Below are positions 9,875 through 18,905 of a stretch of 64,000 nt of DNA, one piece after another. Every line of letters starts with the position of its first letter. The first letter of the stretch is position 1. The notes beneath the pieces are model-generated. The model saw only the letters and a list, made by a program, of their open reading frames with translations. It was not told the origin of the DNA and did no database searches. This DNA comes from Streptomyces huasconensis. GTDB taxonomy: Bacteria; Actinomycetota; Actinomycetes; Streptomycetales; Streptomycetaceae. The stretch lies in assembly GCA_004010275.1 (NCBI GenBank), contig RBWT01000012.1, forward strand, positions 1 to 64,000. Direction: 5' to 3'. The position numbers and the translations under genes were made by a program.

Positions 9875-10632
9875 ATGCCTTTCACTCTGGTCCATCCGGC
9901 TGCTGTCATACCCCTGCCACGGGGGCGTCTGGTACCGTCCGGGCTGGTCGTGGGAGCGATGGCTCCCGACCTGGTGGGCATGGTGCCTGTGCCGAACATC
10001 GGGTTGTTCAGCAGGATGGGGCTGCTCAGCCACTCCTGGCTCGGCACCATCACTGTCGTGCCGCTGGTGTCGGTGCTTACGCTCGCGTTGTATCACGGCC
10101 TGCTCAAACGCCCCCTGGTCGATCTGGCCCCACACGGGTGGCGTGGCCGGCTCGCCGGGCCTGCCGCGGGCTTTGGGTGGAGCAATCCGTACGTGCTGCC
10201 CTCGATAGTGATCGGGGCTGCGACGCACCTGGTGTGGGACGACTTCACCCACGGCACCTTCATCGACTGGGGTTCTTCCACACAGCTCGTGCAGGACGGC
10301 TGCAGTGTGGTGGGCCTCGGCCTGATCGTGTGGTGGCTGGCGCGCTGGTACCGCACGGCGCCCCGGACGGAGGCGACTGGGGGCCTCGGGCGGGCAGCCG
10401 GACAGCTGCCCGCGCGGTTGTCGGCGGGCTGGTTGCCCTCGCGGCTGCGGCCACGGCGGTCTTCCCGCCGCGCCCGCTGAACGGTGAATTCCCCACCGGG
10501 GCCGGTCTGCTGTGGTGGTACGCCACCGAGATGCTGCTCACCGCTGTCACCGTCGCGTTCGTCGCACTGGCCATCTACGCAGTGCTGTGGCAGGTTCGCG
10601 CGCTGGTTGCCACCCGCAGGGCCGCCGCATGA
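9875..10632 (+). pseudogene. DUF4184 membrane protein with a frameshift
   Basis: It starts at ATG 9875 behind GCGGAGAG: MPFTLVHPAAVIPLPRGRLV, then GAMAPDL, the canonical opening of DUF4184 integral membrane proteins. Conserved HSWLGT and ATHLVWDDFTHGTF histidine/aspartate motifs follow, which resemble metal-dependent membrane hydrolase sites. The frame changes between about 10360 and 10400, beside a GGGGG run. The last two hydrophobic helices (AVVGGLVALAAAATAVFPP and LLWWYATEMLLTAVTVAFV) continue in another frame to the stop at 10632. Both halves are well preserved, so this is either a very recent mutation or a homopolymer sequencing error. The true stop overlaps the next gene by ATGA. Confidence 0.7.
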
Positions 10633-11024
10633 CGAGAACACGCAGGAACGTGCTCGTCGGCCTTGCCGCTGGATTCGGGTCGTACGTCTTCGCGGTCGGC
10701 GGTGACACCTGGGGGCAGGGCACCGTGTGGCAAGACCTCGCGAGCACGTCGGTGTGGCCGTGGTTGGTGATCGTGGGCATGATCTCGGTGACCGCGCCCA
10801 TGCTGCTCGATGCTGTGGTCCGGGCGGCCCTCGCGATGCTTGTGATGGTGTGCGGCTACTACCTGGGCGACGGGTTCGACCTGGCGGAAGGCAACTGGGC
10901 GGCGCTGGTCGGCTGGGGCGCGGTCGCAGTCACCATCGTGCCGCTGGTAGCGGCGGCGGCGTACGCGATCAAACGTGCGGTACTGCTCACGCTCGGTCGG
11001 CCAGTCCCGCCTCGTAGGCGATGA
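10629..11024 (+). CDS. Small four-helix membrane protein
   Basis: A 131-residue protein starting at an ATG that overlaps the DUF4184 stop (ATGA). It begins MTRTRRNVLVGLAAGFGSYV and has about four hydrophobic helices, including WPWLVIVGMISVTAPMLL and ALVGWGAVAVTIVPLVAAAA. The coupling suggests a partner of the DUF4184 protein. Its 3' end overlaps the convergent response-regulator gene by 38 bases. The family was not recognised. Confidence 0.7.
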   Translation: MTRTRRNVLVGLAAGFGSYVFAVGGDTWGQGTVWQDLASTSVWPWLVIVGMISVTAPMLLDAVVRAALAMLVMVCGYYLGDGFDLAEGNWAALVGWGAVAVTIVPLVAAAAYAIKRAVLLTLGRPVPPRRR

Positions 11025-11673
11025 TCGCGGCCTGGACCCGGTTCGCGGCACCCAGCTTGGCGAGGATGCGGCCGACGTGGACCTTCACCGTGCCGGTCTC
11101 CACCCCCATCCGTTGGGCGATCTGCGCGTTGGCCAGCCCGGACCCGAGCATCGCGAGGACCTCGCGTTCGCGCCCGGTGAGGGCCGCGACCCTCTCGGTC
11201 GCCTCCCGCGTGCCCGCAGCCCGGTCGTCCTGCCGGATCCGGCGCACGACATGAGCGGTGACGGCGGGGGAGAGGACCGCGTCGCCGGCAGCTGCGGCAC
11301 GTACGGCCTGGATGAGTTCTTCGGGTCTGCAGTCTTTGAGGACGAAGCCGTTCGCGCCGGCGCGCAGGGCGCGGGTGACGTTCTCCTTGTCGCCGAAGGT
11401 GGTGAGCATGACGACGGTGACCGGAGGGTCGAGAGCGGTGAGAAGACGGGCGGCGGCGAGGCCGTCGGTGCCGGGCATGCGGACATCGACGAGCGCGACG
11501 TCGGGGCGTTCACGAGCGGCGAGCTCAAGTGCCTCTTGCCCATTTCCTGCTTCGGCGACGACGTCGATGTCGTCGGCGTGGCGCAGGATGAGCCGGACCC
11601 CGGCGCGCACGAGCGCTTCGTCGTCGGCGAGCAGTACGCGGATTATGACGCCTCCCTCGGCCGCGGGTGTCAC
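10987..11673 (-). CDS. NarL/LuxR-family response regulator
   Basis: A 228-residue regulator whose GTG start overlaps the histidine-kinase stop (GTGA). The receiver domain opens with [15 protein letters not shown], with acidic DDE and the phospho-acceptor aspartate in [12 protein letters not shown]; the conserved Lys lies in [12 protein letters not shown]. The C-terminal LuxR-type helix-turn-helix ([20 protein letters not shown]) gives DNA binding. It is the partner of the adjacent kinase. The genes on either side do not reveal the regulon. Confidence 0.92.
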   Translation of the reverse strand: MTPAAEGGVIIRVLLADDEALVRAGVRLILRHADDIDVVAEAGNGQEALELAARERPDVALVDVRMPGTDGLAAARLLTALDPPVTVVMLTTFGDKENVTRALRAGANGFVLKDCRPEELIQAVRAAAAGDAVLSPAVTAHVVRRIRQDDRAAGTREATERVAALTGREREVLAMLGSGLANAQIAQRMGVETGTVKVHVGRILAKLGAANRVQAAIIAYEAGLADRA

Positions 11674-13202
11674 CCGGTCTCCACCGGTGCGTCGAACCGG
11701 GCGATGTCCGTGAGGCGGCCGTGGGTGAAACAGTAGCGGACCAGGCCGAGGCGGCCTTCGCGGACGGGGCCGGTGGCATAGGGGTACAGGCAGCTGGTCC
11801 CGGCGGGGCGGGGCGGGGCGTGGCCGGCGGCTGCGGCGCGGGCGACCGCGGAGTCGAGGCCGACGCGTGAGACGACCTCGGCTCTGGTCATGCCGACGCG
11901 GACGGTGTCCGCGGCGTAGCGGGAGGCGGCTGGCGCCGGCGGGGCGTAGGCGTAGCGCAGTCCGAGCACGAGCAGGCCGGCGACGGCGACGAGCCCGAGT
12001 GCCCCGGCGGCCAGGCGGGGCCAGCGCAATGGCGCCGGCAGGGCGCTGTCCTCGGCGCTGGGCCGGGCCGCGGCAGTGATCGCGGAGGCGGTCAGCGGCA
12101 GGCGGGCTTCGACGGCGAAGCCGCCGTCGCCCGTTGCCCCGGTGCGGATCTCGCCGCCCAGCAGGTGCACCCGCTCGCGGATGCCGGCCAGTCCGCGACC
12201 GGTGCCTGCGGTGCCAGCCGTGCCCGGGGGGCCGGTGGGGCTGGTGTTGCGGACGGACACGAGGACCTGGCGGTCGTCCACGGTCACGGACGTGGTCACG
12301 GCCGCCCCGGCTGCGTGCCGGTGCGCGTTCGTCAGCGCCTCGCGCACGACGCGGTGCAGCGCGCGGCGCACGCTCACGGGGGCGTCGGTGAGGTCCGGGC
12401 CGCTCCACTCCAGGCGAACGCGGGCACCCGCCGACGCCGAGGCGTTCGTCAGCGCCTCCACATCGGCGCGCGATCCGGTGGCCATGGTTCCCGCGTCGTC
12501 CAGGGGGCCCAGGACACCCAGGACTTCACGCAGCTCATCGAGTGCCTTCTTCGCCGTCTCCTGCAACTGCGCCGCATGCTCCCGCAATTCCGGCGCCTGT
12601 ATGCCGAGCGCCAGCTTGAGACCGCCTGAGTGCAGGGAGATCAGACTCAGCCGGTGGCCGATCAGGTCGTGCATCTCGGCGGCGATCCGGGCACGCTCGG
12701 CCAGCCGCGCGGCCGTCTCCGCGGCCTCGGCTTTGTCCTGAAGGGCCGCGACCAGGCGGTCCTGCTGCCCCACCGTCGCACCCACCAGGCAGGGACCGGC
12801 GACCGATACCGCCGAGAGCACTACGCCCAGGCCTATCTCGGGGAGCGCGGCCAAGACGGGGAGCACCGCAGCCGCTCCAAGGGCCGCGAACCGCCATCGC
12901 GCTCGCGTGTGCCCGCTCGCCGTGACAGTGCGGCCCGCCGTGTACGCGGCCGTCGCTGTGGGCAGGCCCGCCGCGGGCAGCGCGCCCAGCACCGCCGCCA
13001 GTCCCAGGAGGGCTGCCAGCGGCCACCGGCGGCGCAGAACCAGGCAGAGCAGCGCGGCACTGCCGAGCACCGCCGCCTGCCACCGGCTCTGCCCCACCTC
13101 CGTGAAGTGGGTGACGACCTGGTCGATGCCCAGCATGGCCAGCGCGCACAGGAGCACCTCGGCGCAGACGGTCAGGGCTGCCGCTCGGCTTGGAGCTTTC
13201 AC
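11670..13202 (-). CDS. NarL-type histidine kinase with a C-terminal extra domain
   Basis: A 510-residue sensor kinase. The N-terminal 150 residues form several hydrophobic helices, followed by a coiled coil, the HisKA_3 box with the phosphorylated histidine in [15 protein letters not shown], and the N-box [11 protein letters not shown] with glycine-rich [11 protein letters not shown]. Unlike most of the family, a further membrane helix ([19 protein letters not shown]) and a roughly 85-residue extracytoplasmic domain follow the catalytic domain. That tail ([15 protein letters not shown] ... [15 protein letters not shown]) resembles BamE/SmpA-like folds, which is inference. It forms an operon with the response regulator downstream. 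Confidence 0.88.
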   Translation of the reverse strand: MKAPSRAAALTVCAEVLLCALAMLGIDQVVTHFTEVGQSRWQAAVLGSAALLCLVLRRRWPLAALLGLAAVLGALPAAGLPTATAAYTAGRTVTASGHTRARWRFAALGAAAVLPVLAALPEIGLGVVLSAVSVAGPCLVGATVGQQDRLVAALQDKAEAAETAARLAERARIAAEMHDLIGHRLSLISLHSGGLKLALGIQAPELREHAAQLQETAKKALDELREVLGVLGPLDDAGTMATGSRADVEALTNASASAGARVRLEWSGPDLTDAPVSVRRALHRVVREALTNAHRHAAGAAVTTSVTVDDRQVLVSVRNTSPTGPPGTAGTAGTGRGLAGIRERVHLLGGEIRTGATGDGGFAVEARLPLTASAITAAARPSAEDSALPAPLRWPRLAAGALGLVAVAGLLVLGLRYAYAPPAPAASRYAADTVRVGMTRAEVVSRVGLDSAVARAAAAGHAPPRPAGTSCLYPYATGPVREGRLGLVRYCFTHGRLTDIARFDAPVETG

Positions 13203-13331
13203 CCACCCACCGTACGCAAGGCGAGGTCAGCCCCGGCTACTACCGCTTAGCCGCTGAACGCGCCGCAAGCCGACCCTCTGCACGCCATGGGAGCCCACGG
13301 GTGATCGACGTGCAACAGCGCGAGGTCGGTC

Positions 13332-13768
13332 GTGAGTAACACCGAGAAAGTGGCGCCGAGGAGCAGGATGGGAATCGTCTCGATCACGCTGCGCCAGCTC
13401 ACCCGCTACTGGGAGACGTTTCGCGACAAGGAGACGACCCGCGCACGTCCCCGGCCGTCACCGCCCTCGAAGCCGCGCTGTGGTCCGGGCGCGCGGCCCG
13501 CGTCCACGTCATCCTCGACGGCACGCCCGCCACCGGCATCCTCGGGGCGGCGCCGCACGAGCTGTTCGGCACGGTCGTCCTGGCCGGGATCTCCGCCACC
13601 ACCTGGCAGCGCCTCGCCCCGCTCACCGCCCCGGCTCCGAAGCCGAGTACGCACCGGGGCCGCGGCCACGTCATCCAGGACGGCGAGGTCCACGAGACAC
13701 AGGCGATCTGGATGACCGACGCCGACGTCGTCACCTGGCTCACCGACCCGGGCGACCCCGCGAACTGA
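13332..13768 (+). pseudogene. TraB/FtsK-type transfer ATPase remnant
   Basis: Two frames read as one C-terminal fragment. GIVSITLRQLTRYWETFRDK (from a GTG at 13332) comes first. After a shift near 13440 the sequence reads SPAVTALEAALWSGRAARVH, VVLAGISATTWQRLAPL, GRGHVIQDGEVHETQAIWM and TDADVVTWLTDPGDPAN. This order (helix, SPA, RxVRVH, TTW, RGRG) is like the end of FtsK/SpoIIIE-family translocases used by Streptomyces conjugative elements for double-stranded transfer. The P-loop part is missing. A strong terminator follows. It belongs with the relaxase remnant upstream. Confidence 0.55.
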
Positions 13769-13786
13769 CCCCGTCCGGACGCACCA

Positions 13787-13825
13787 CGGGCCCCGGGGGA
13801 TCAGCCATGACATCCCCGGGGCCCG
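13787..13825 (+). terminator. Strong hairpin after the TraB/FtsK remnant
   Basis: GGGCCCCGGGGGAT (from 13788) pairs with ATCCCCGGGGCCC (13812-13824) with one extra G in the left arm and a 10-base loop. It lies 20 bases after the stop codon at 13768. Confidence 0.75.
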
Positions 13826-13916
13826 GTATGGGTTCGCGCTGTCCAACGACCGCACGGCCCCGGTGTCAGTCGCAGCCAGCTCCGGCACTTCTCCGCAGCG
13901 CGGGGTCGACGTTCGT

Positions 13917-14834
13917 CTAAGTCGGCTGGTGCGCGGCGTGGGTGGGACGACGTGAGCCGAAGGCGGTCGCGAGCTGGTCGAGCAGGGACGCTGCGGATGG
14001 GTGTGTGTCGCGGCGCCGTGTGATCGTGTAGATGCCCCGGGTCGGGGGATCGATGAGAGCCAATGTGGTGAGGTCGGTCCGCAGCGAACACGTCAGCACA
14101 GCGGGTATGAGCGCGATGGCGTGGCCGGTTGCGACTAGGGCCATTTTGCCGGGTAGGTCGGCTGCGGTGAGGTCGATGTGGGCGGTGACTCCGGCGCGGG
14201 CGGCTTGCTGGCGCAGCAGCGCTGCCGAGCCGTCGTTGTCCTCGACCCAGGTCCGGTCGGCCAGCGTCCGGATGTGCACCGGGCCGTGTCCGGCCTGCGG
14301 ATGGTCGATGGGCAGCACAACGACCATGTCGTCCATCCCCAGGAACCGTCGTTCGACACGCGGGTCATCGGGCAGTCCCGGTGGCGCATCGGTGACGACC
14401 GCGATGTCGAGATCGCCGGCGATCACACGGTCGTGCAGTTGTGAGCTCAGCCCGGGCACCAGGCTCCACTGGAGGGGGGCGGCCTCGTCCAGCAGGCGGC
14501 GGATCGCCGCGGGCACGATCCCGGCGGCCAGAGACGGCGTCGCGCCGACGGCCAGAGGCCGGCTGAGCGACCCGTCACGAGCGTCCCGAACGGCACGCAG
14601 GGCGCGGTCGGCGTCGTTGAGCGTGGCCAGGGCGTGGTGACGGAACACCTCGCCGACAGGCGTCGGACGCACGCCGCGCGCATGCCGCTGCACCAGCGGC
14701 ACCCCGAGCTGGCGCTCCAGCCCGGCAATCTGCCGGGACACGGCCGACTGCGTGTAACCGAGTTCGGTGGCCGCCGCCGACAGCGACCCGAGCCGGCACA
14801 CCGTCACGAACGTCCGCCACACGGTCAACTCCAT
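13917..14834 (-). CDS. LysR-family transcriptional regulator
   Basis: A 305-residue LysR-type regulator. The ATG at 14834 was chosen because the helix-turn-helix starts at once: MELTVWRTFVTVCRLGSLSA, then YTQSAVSRQIAGLERQLG. A typical two-lobed effector domain follows (PLAVGATPSLAAGIVPAAI, DLDIAVVTD, WVEDNDGS). It is divergent from the oxidoreductase gene at 14931, the classic layout for a regulator controlling its neighbour and itself. The effector is unknown. A much longer frame upstream in the same phase is a shadow of the divergent gene. Confidence 0.92.
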   Translation of the reverse strand: MELTVWRTFVTVCRLGSLSAAATELGYTQSAVSRQIAGLERQLGVPLVQRHARGVRPTPVGEVFRHHALATLNDADRALRAVRDARDGSLSRPLAVGATPSLAAGIVPAAIRRLLDEAAPLQWSLVPGLSSQLHDRVIAGDLDIAVVTDAPPGLPDDPRVERRFLGMDDMVVVLPIDHPQAGHGPVHIRTLADRTWVEDNDGSAALLRQQAARAGVTAHIDLTAADLPGKMALVATGHAIALIPAVLTCSLRTDLTTLALIDPPTRGIYTITRRRDTHPSAASLLDQLATAFGSRRPTHAAHQPT

Positions 14835-14856
14835 GGAGCAAGTATGCCTAGCAGAT

Positions 14857-14914
14857 ATGCGCGTCCCGCATCGCTGTCCTGCAGGATCTGCGCTTGTCGC
14901 ACGCATCGCGATGC
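14857..14914. promoter_or_regulatory. Candidate LysR operator with two palindromes
   Basis: In the 96-base divergent spacer, ATGCG-N5-CGCAT lies at 14857-14871 and the perfect 12-base palindrome GCATCGCGATGC at 14903-14914. The two share the half-site GCAT/ATGC and are 46 bases apart centre to centre. This fits a LysR recognition site plus an activation site, but binding is inferred only from position. Confidence 0.45.
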
Positions 14915-14930
14915 CTCCACGCTGGGATGC

Positions 14931-16088
14931 ATGACCGCACCGCACACGATCGCCGTCCTCGGCTTGGGGCGCATGGGCGCCGCAATCGCGACACGACTCG
15001 CCGACCATCATTGGGATGTCGTCGGTTGGACACGCTCCGGGCACACCGCAAGCGCTGTCGAGACGATCGGCGACCCGAACGACGCCGTGGCGCAGGCCGA
15101 CATCGTACTTCTGGCGTTGTTCGACGGCCCGGCCTGCCAACAGGTCGTCGACCACGTCCGTGACTCGCTACGAACGGACGCGATGGTGCTGAACATCAGC
15201 ACCATCGCCCCCGCCGAAGCGTCGACGCTGGCCCGGCAACTCGGCCAGTCCTACGTCCACGCGCCCCTGCTCGGCTCCGTGCCGGCTGCCGCCGCTGGCA
15301 CCCTGCAGATCCTCGCCGCCGCCGACCGGGACGCGCTCGACCGAGCCCGGCCGGTTCTGGAAACGCTTGGCACCGTGCGGCCCATCAACGACGCCGCCAC
15401 GGCCGCCGCGCTCAAGCTGATCGCCAACAACAGCCTCGCCGGCGCTGTCCTCGCGCTGCGCGACTCACTGCGGCAGGCCGACGCCCTGGGCCTGCCCCGT
15501 GCCCAGGTGCTGGACGTCCTCGAACTCGGCCAGCTCGGCGGGCTCGTCGCCCGCAAGCGAACCTTCCTCGACGACGAGCCGACCGCTGTCACGGCCGAGT
15601 TCACGATCAGTGCGCTGGCCAAGGACATGGCGCTGCTGGCCGCCGTGTCAAACACGCCCCTGCGCAGCGCAGCCGGCCTGGCCGACACCCCTTCCGCCCC
15701 AGAGGCAGACATCGCCGTTGTCGCCACGGTCCCAGCCGTGGGGGACGTCGTGCTCGAACCGCTTTGTGCCTATATCCGCGGACACGCCACTGGCGACGCC
15801 TCCCATTTCCGCGACGCGTTCCTGCCCACTGCCCATATCGAGGGAATACGGGACGGCGCATTCGTCTCGTGGTGCCTGGACGAATACTGCGCTCTCTTCC
15901 ACGGCCAGCCGGCCCAGGACGAACCCACCCGCTCCCGCCGTATCGACGCCATAGACGTCCACGGCACCGTCGCGACCGCAACCATGACGCTCTGGCACGG
16001 CGCGGACACCTTCACCGACATCTTCCTGCTGGTCCACGACGACGGCCGCTGGCGCATTGCCAACAAGGCTTATCACCGAAACGCTTGA
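14931..16088 (+). CDS. 3-hydroxyisobutyrate-dehydrogenase-like protein fused to an NTF2-like domain
   Basis: A 385-residue protein. Residues 1-250 are an NAD(P)-dependent beta-hydroxyacid dehydrogenase: the Rossmann motif is VLGLGRMGAAIATRL, and the catalytic-lysine helix appears as ALKLIANNSLAGAVLAL. Residues about 275-385 form a separate NTF2/SnoaL-like, lumazine-binding-type cone (YIRGHATGDASHFRDAFLPT, WRIANKAYHR). The standard enzyme is about 290 residues, so the C-terminal part is a true fusion. It is divergent from the LysR gene. The reaction is likely oxidation or imine reduction of a small acid or amine; the substrate is unknown. Confidence 0.85.
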   Translation: MTAPHTIAVLGLGRMGAAIATRLADHHWDVVGWTRSGHTASAVETIGDPNDAVAQADIVLLALFDGPACQQVVDHVRDSLRTDAMVLNISTIAPAEASTLARQLGQSYVHAPLLGSVPAAAAGTLQILAAADRDALDRARPVLETLGTVRPINDAATAAALKLIANNSLAGAVLALRDSLRQADALGLPRAQVLDVLELGQLGGLVARKRTFLDDEPTAVTAEFTISALAKDMALLAAVSNTPLRSAAGLADTPSAPEADIAVVATVPAVGDVVLEPLCAYIRGHATGDASHFRDAFLPTAHIEGIRDGAFVSWCLDEYCALFHGQPAQDEPTRSRRIDAIDVHGTVATATMTLWHGADTFTDIFLLVHDDGRWRIANKAYHRNA

Positions 16089-16115
16089 GAGGGCGGGAAG
16101 CGATCCGATGTCCGA

Positions 16116-16351
16116 TGTCCGCCCCTGGACCGCGCCCCGCACGAGGCACTCGTCACCGCCGCCCTCGCGTGGAAGGACCCGGACCTCGCACCCCGCGACT
16201 ACGAGCAGATCACCCTCCAGCTCACCGGGCACACCCGCGCGGTCACCGCACTGTCCGCCGTCTCGCGGCCGCTCTGCCCAAGAGTGACGGCCGCGACGGC
16301 CCTTTGCGCATGCTGGACCGTCTCACCGAACTCGCTACAGCTGACCCGTAG
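16116..16351 (+). pseudogene. Fragment of a DUF6415-like small protein
   Basis: Two protein-like pieces in different frames join as EALVTAALAWKDPDLAPRDY and EQITLQLTGHTRAVTA, then, after a frame change near 16240, RRLAAALPKSDGRDGPLRML and DRLTELATADP with a TAG stop. Codon use is normal in both. It resembles small helical Streptomyces proteins of the DUF6415 type, but there is no start and the frame is broken. The family assignment is weak. Confidence 0.4.
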
Positions 16352-16566
16352 TTCGCCGGGGGAGCCCCCCAAGATCCCAGGGGCAGCGCTCGAGGCGTGT
16401 CTCCTACTCCGCGTCACTTCTCGACGAGCCCCGCTCAGCGGGCGGGCACGCCGCCCCCGGGCTTGTGCCCGGGCCAACAACCGTGTGACCACCGGCCTGT
16501 TTGTGCTCGCGGGTGGTCTGCGCGGGTGTTGCCGGCCGGGTGCGCGTCACGGCGTTGCGACACCAG

Positions 16567-16622
16567 TTGGATTATGCGTCCCGATGCCACATATGATCAT
16601 GACGTTTATCAGGTGTGAAAGG
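16567..16622 (+). promoter_or_regulatory. Promoter and ribosome binding site of the secreted-protein gene
   Basis: An AT-rich island in GC-rich DNA. TTGGAT (16567-16572) and TATGAT (16592-16597) are separated by 19 bases and resemble a housekeeping-sigma promoter. GAAAGGA at 16616-16622 is nine bases before TTG 16632 and too far from ATG 16647, which favours the TTG start. Confidence 0.5.
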
Positions 16623-16631
16623 ATACAAAAG

Positions 16632-17222
16632 TTGAATAACAGTGGCATGTCTGGCAGGGCTCTGTTGGCGGCTTTCTGCTTCAGTGTTGGTCCGGTGTTG
16701 GCTCTGGCTCCTGCGGCACACGCGGACAGTGGACCCGCACTCGCTGGTGGGGTGAAGGCTTCCTCAAGTCCCGCAGGCGCGTCGGACACCGACGTCAAGC
16801 CGAAGGCGGAGGGGACTACGAGGATCACGCTGGATGCGCCGAGTGCGGATGGGCGCAAGAGGACCATTCGCGTGTACTGCAACGTCACGGCGGATGCTCC
16901 CCACTGGTCCAAGTTGGGAAAGAGCGTCATCTACAAGACGCGCGCCCGGTGTTACGGCAACGTCCCCGCGGTGCAGCTGAAGGTCACGGGCAAGCTGATG
17001 CGGGCGGGGGCACCGCGGGCGACTGTGGCCGCGACCGCGAAGGAGACCCAGACGGTGCGGACCGGCGGAGGCAAGGCCACGTTCTACACCCCCGTCCCGC
17101 ATGGCAGGAAGGTGAAGTACAGTGCGCGGTTCTGGGGTCAGAGCACGGCACAGATCGTGTCGCCCATCGTGGGTACCAAGGCGCAAGTTGTCAGCCAGGC
17201 AGCTGACGTCAAACCCAGGTAG
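16632..17222 (+). CDS. Small secreted protein
   Basis: About 196 residues. The start is TTG at 16632, set by the GAAAGGA ribosome binding site; ATG 16647 is the alternative. A Sec signal peptide is clear (ALLAAFCFSVGPVLALAPAAH) with cleavage after AHA. The mature part has a Ser/Ala-rich linker and then a beta-rich domain with two cysteines (RVYCNVT and RARCYGN) that could form a disulphide. No enzyme motif is visible and the family was not recognised. It stands alone with its own promoter. Confidence 0.75.
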   Translation: MNNSGMSGRALLAAFCFSVGPVLALAPAAHADSGPALAGGVKASSSPAGASDTDVKPKAEGTTRITLDAPSADGRKRTIRVYCNVTADAPHWSKLGKSVIYKTRARCYGNVPAVQLKVTGKLMRAGAPRATVAATAKETQTVRTGGGKATFYTPVPHGRKVKYSARFWGQSTAQIVSPIVGTKAQVVSQAADVKPR

Positions 17223-17248
17223 TCGGATTCGGATAAGGGTGCCCCGCA

Positions 17249-17578
17249 ATGACCAGTGACTGGGAAGTCGACGTACAGCTGCTGCTGGACGTCACCGACG
17301 ATGAGTGGGCCCGGCTCCAGGAAGGGATGGTCGATGCGATGGAGGACGAACCACAGTACGAAGTCGTACCGACCGCCACGTCCAACAGTCCGACCGGGGC
17401 CTTCTTCTCTGTCGGCGCCACCGTGCAGGTATCAGCCGAGACACCTGGCACAGCGGCGGACATCGCTGTCGCCGTGACGCGCCGGGCCCTCCAGTCCGCC
17501 GGAGCGGGTGCAGACCACGGGGTGGCGGAAGTCAACATCCGGCAGGGTGTCGTGGACCCCCGGCTTTTGGGCCGGTAA
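17249..17578 (+). CDS. Small hypothetical alpha/beta protein
   Basis: A 109-residue acidic cytoplasmic protein, MTSDWEVDVQLLLDVTDDEW onward. The beta-alpha-beta pattern (VQLLLDV, helix, GAFFSVGATVQVSAET, helix, HGVAEVNIRQGVVD) suggests an ACT-like or ferredoxin-like fold. AAGG lies about 12 bases before the ATG. It follows the secreted protein by 27 bases, so it may be co-transcribed. Function unknown. Confidence 0.65.
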   Translation: MTSDWEVDVQLLLDVTDDEWARLQEGMVDAMEDEPQYEVVPTATSNSPTGAFFSVGATVQVSAETPGTAADIAVAVTRRALQSAGAGADHGVAEVNIRQGVVDPRLLGR

Positions 17579-17799
17579 GGCCACGTTTCACCCTTCCACG
17601 AGCCCTCGTGACACGGTCACGGGCTCCTCTGGTCGGCGCCCGGCCCTCGACGAACGCCTGGACCGCCTCAAAGAACCTCTCCCAGTTGCCGGTTGATCGC
17701 CGCTGGCCTGCTCGAAGCCCACGCCGACAGAGGTGGCTGCTGGCCCTCGCGAGCGGCGCCGCACCGGTGGGTGCAACGCCGCTCCGGTGAGGAAGAGGC

Positions 17800-18165
17800 T
17801 CAGGTTCGCCGGCGGGCGGCGAGGTCGATGGGCGGTGGCAGTTCCAGCCGTCGCTGCCACTCGGCGGCCTTGGCCTGCTTCTCTTCCTCGTACGCCTCGT
17901 GTGCTGCGTGTTAGCGCTCTTGGACGTCGGGGTGGTCGAAGCGGTCGTCGTCGTCCACTGCCCCGAGGCCTGTAGCTGTTCGGCTGGGGTTCCGACCCCG
18001 GCGATCAGCGGGCTGAGGCGGTAGGCGCCGTTGCCACGGTGGCCGGGTGCAGACTGCCCAGTTGCATGACGCGCTGTCCGACGAGCGCACCCGGCTGGGC
18101 AGGGTGCCCACGGCCCCGGCCACTCCGGCAGCGGCCGGGGCCATTCCGGCGGCCACCCCGGCCAC
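17800..18165 (-). pseudogene. Minus-strand remnant interrupted by TAA
   Basis: Reading leftward, the frame gives VDDDDRFDHPDVQER, a TAA (17913-17911), then HAAHEAYEEEKQAKAAEWQR and RLELPPPIDLAARRRT with a TGA at 17802-17800. The second piece has perfect G/C-rich third positions and a strong helical charge pattern, so it was once coding. The family was not recognised. Confidence 0.35.
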
Positions 18166-18497
18166 TCCGGCCGCTGGGCAGACGGCTCCGGCCGTACAGC
18201 AACTGGGGCGAGCAGAAGCGGCCTGGGGGTGGCCGCCCGGGGGTGCTCACGGCCGGGGCGATGCCGGTGCGAGCTCCCGGGTTCGTGTCGGTGGTGGTGA
18301 GAGTCGGTCGCGCTGGTCCAGGGATTGGCGTTACCGGGCTGGTCAGTGGGTGTTTGCGGGTGGGTGGTCCGCTGTCATGAGGTGAGAGACTGATGGACGG
18401 GACCACTGCCATGGGGCTTTATGGCATGGCAGCTGATGCCGTCTCAGGTTCGAGAGTTCTTAGGCGGTGAGGTGGGCCCGGTCGGTGTGATCGTGGG
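18166..18497. other. Low-complexity gap
   Basis: A Pro/Ala-coding stretch of imperfect CCACTCCGGC-like units, then unstructured sequence. No gene, terminator or promoter could be supported. Confidence 0.35.
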
Positions 18498-18905
18498 ATG
18501 GACCAAGAGGTAGGGGCCAGCCGTGGGGCTGTGCTGTCCCGGGGGTTGGTGGTGCGTCGTCTGCTGGAGCGGCAGCAGGCGGGGGAGCTGGCTACGCGGC
18601 ATGTGCGTGCGGTCGCTGAGACGGTGGGTGTCTCGGAGCGTACGGTGTGGCGCTGGCTGGAGCACACTAAGGCGACCGGGCAGGTGGAGGCGCCGGTCCG
18701 GCAGGGGTATGCGGTGTCGGACGAGGTGTGGGCGCGCTGCTGGGCGAGGTAGGAGGGAATGTCGCTGAGCTGAGGCGCCGGCTGGCCGCGGTTGGCGGGG
18801 TGTCGGTGCCGTCGGCGTCGACACTGCTCCGGGTGATCCGCAGGGACCGCCGGGCGGGCCGGGCGCTGCGGGTCGAGCGGGAGCCCGTGGTGGCCGGGCC
18901 GCGCA
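18498..18905 (+). pseudogene. Transposase N-terminus, relic of an AAA-dependent transposon
   Basis: The helix-turn-helix frame reads RGLVVRRLLERQQAGELATR, then VRAVAETVGVSERTVWRWLEHTKATGQ. After a frame change near 18750 a second domain reads NVAELRRRLAAVGGVSVPSA and LLRVIRRDRRAGR. The pattern follows the first 130 residues of the intact transposase at 45664-47259 (AVGRSERAVWRWVATARATG, then SAVHRELKQRA and STIHRALRRDLTPGER). The DDE core is absent: the sequence passes straight into an ATPase fragment, so most of the transposase has been deleted. Confidence 0.6.

Noticed and set aside
14835-15155. Longer N-terminus for the LysR gene up to 15155
   Set aside because: The extension lies over the divergent oxidoreductase gene and precedes the helix-turn-helix that normally starts the protein.
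18047-18385. Plus-strand 112-codon frame
   Set aside because: Its centre is a Pro/Ala low-complexity string and it has no ribosome binding site; the minus-strand remnant here has better codon use.
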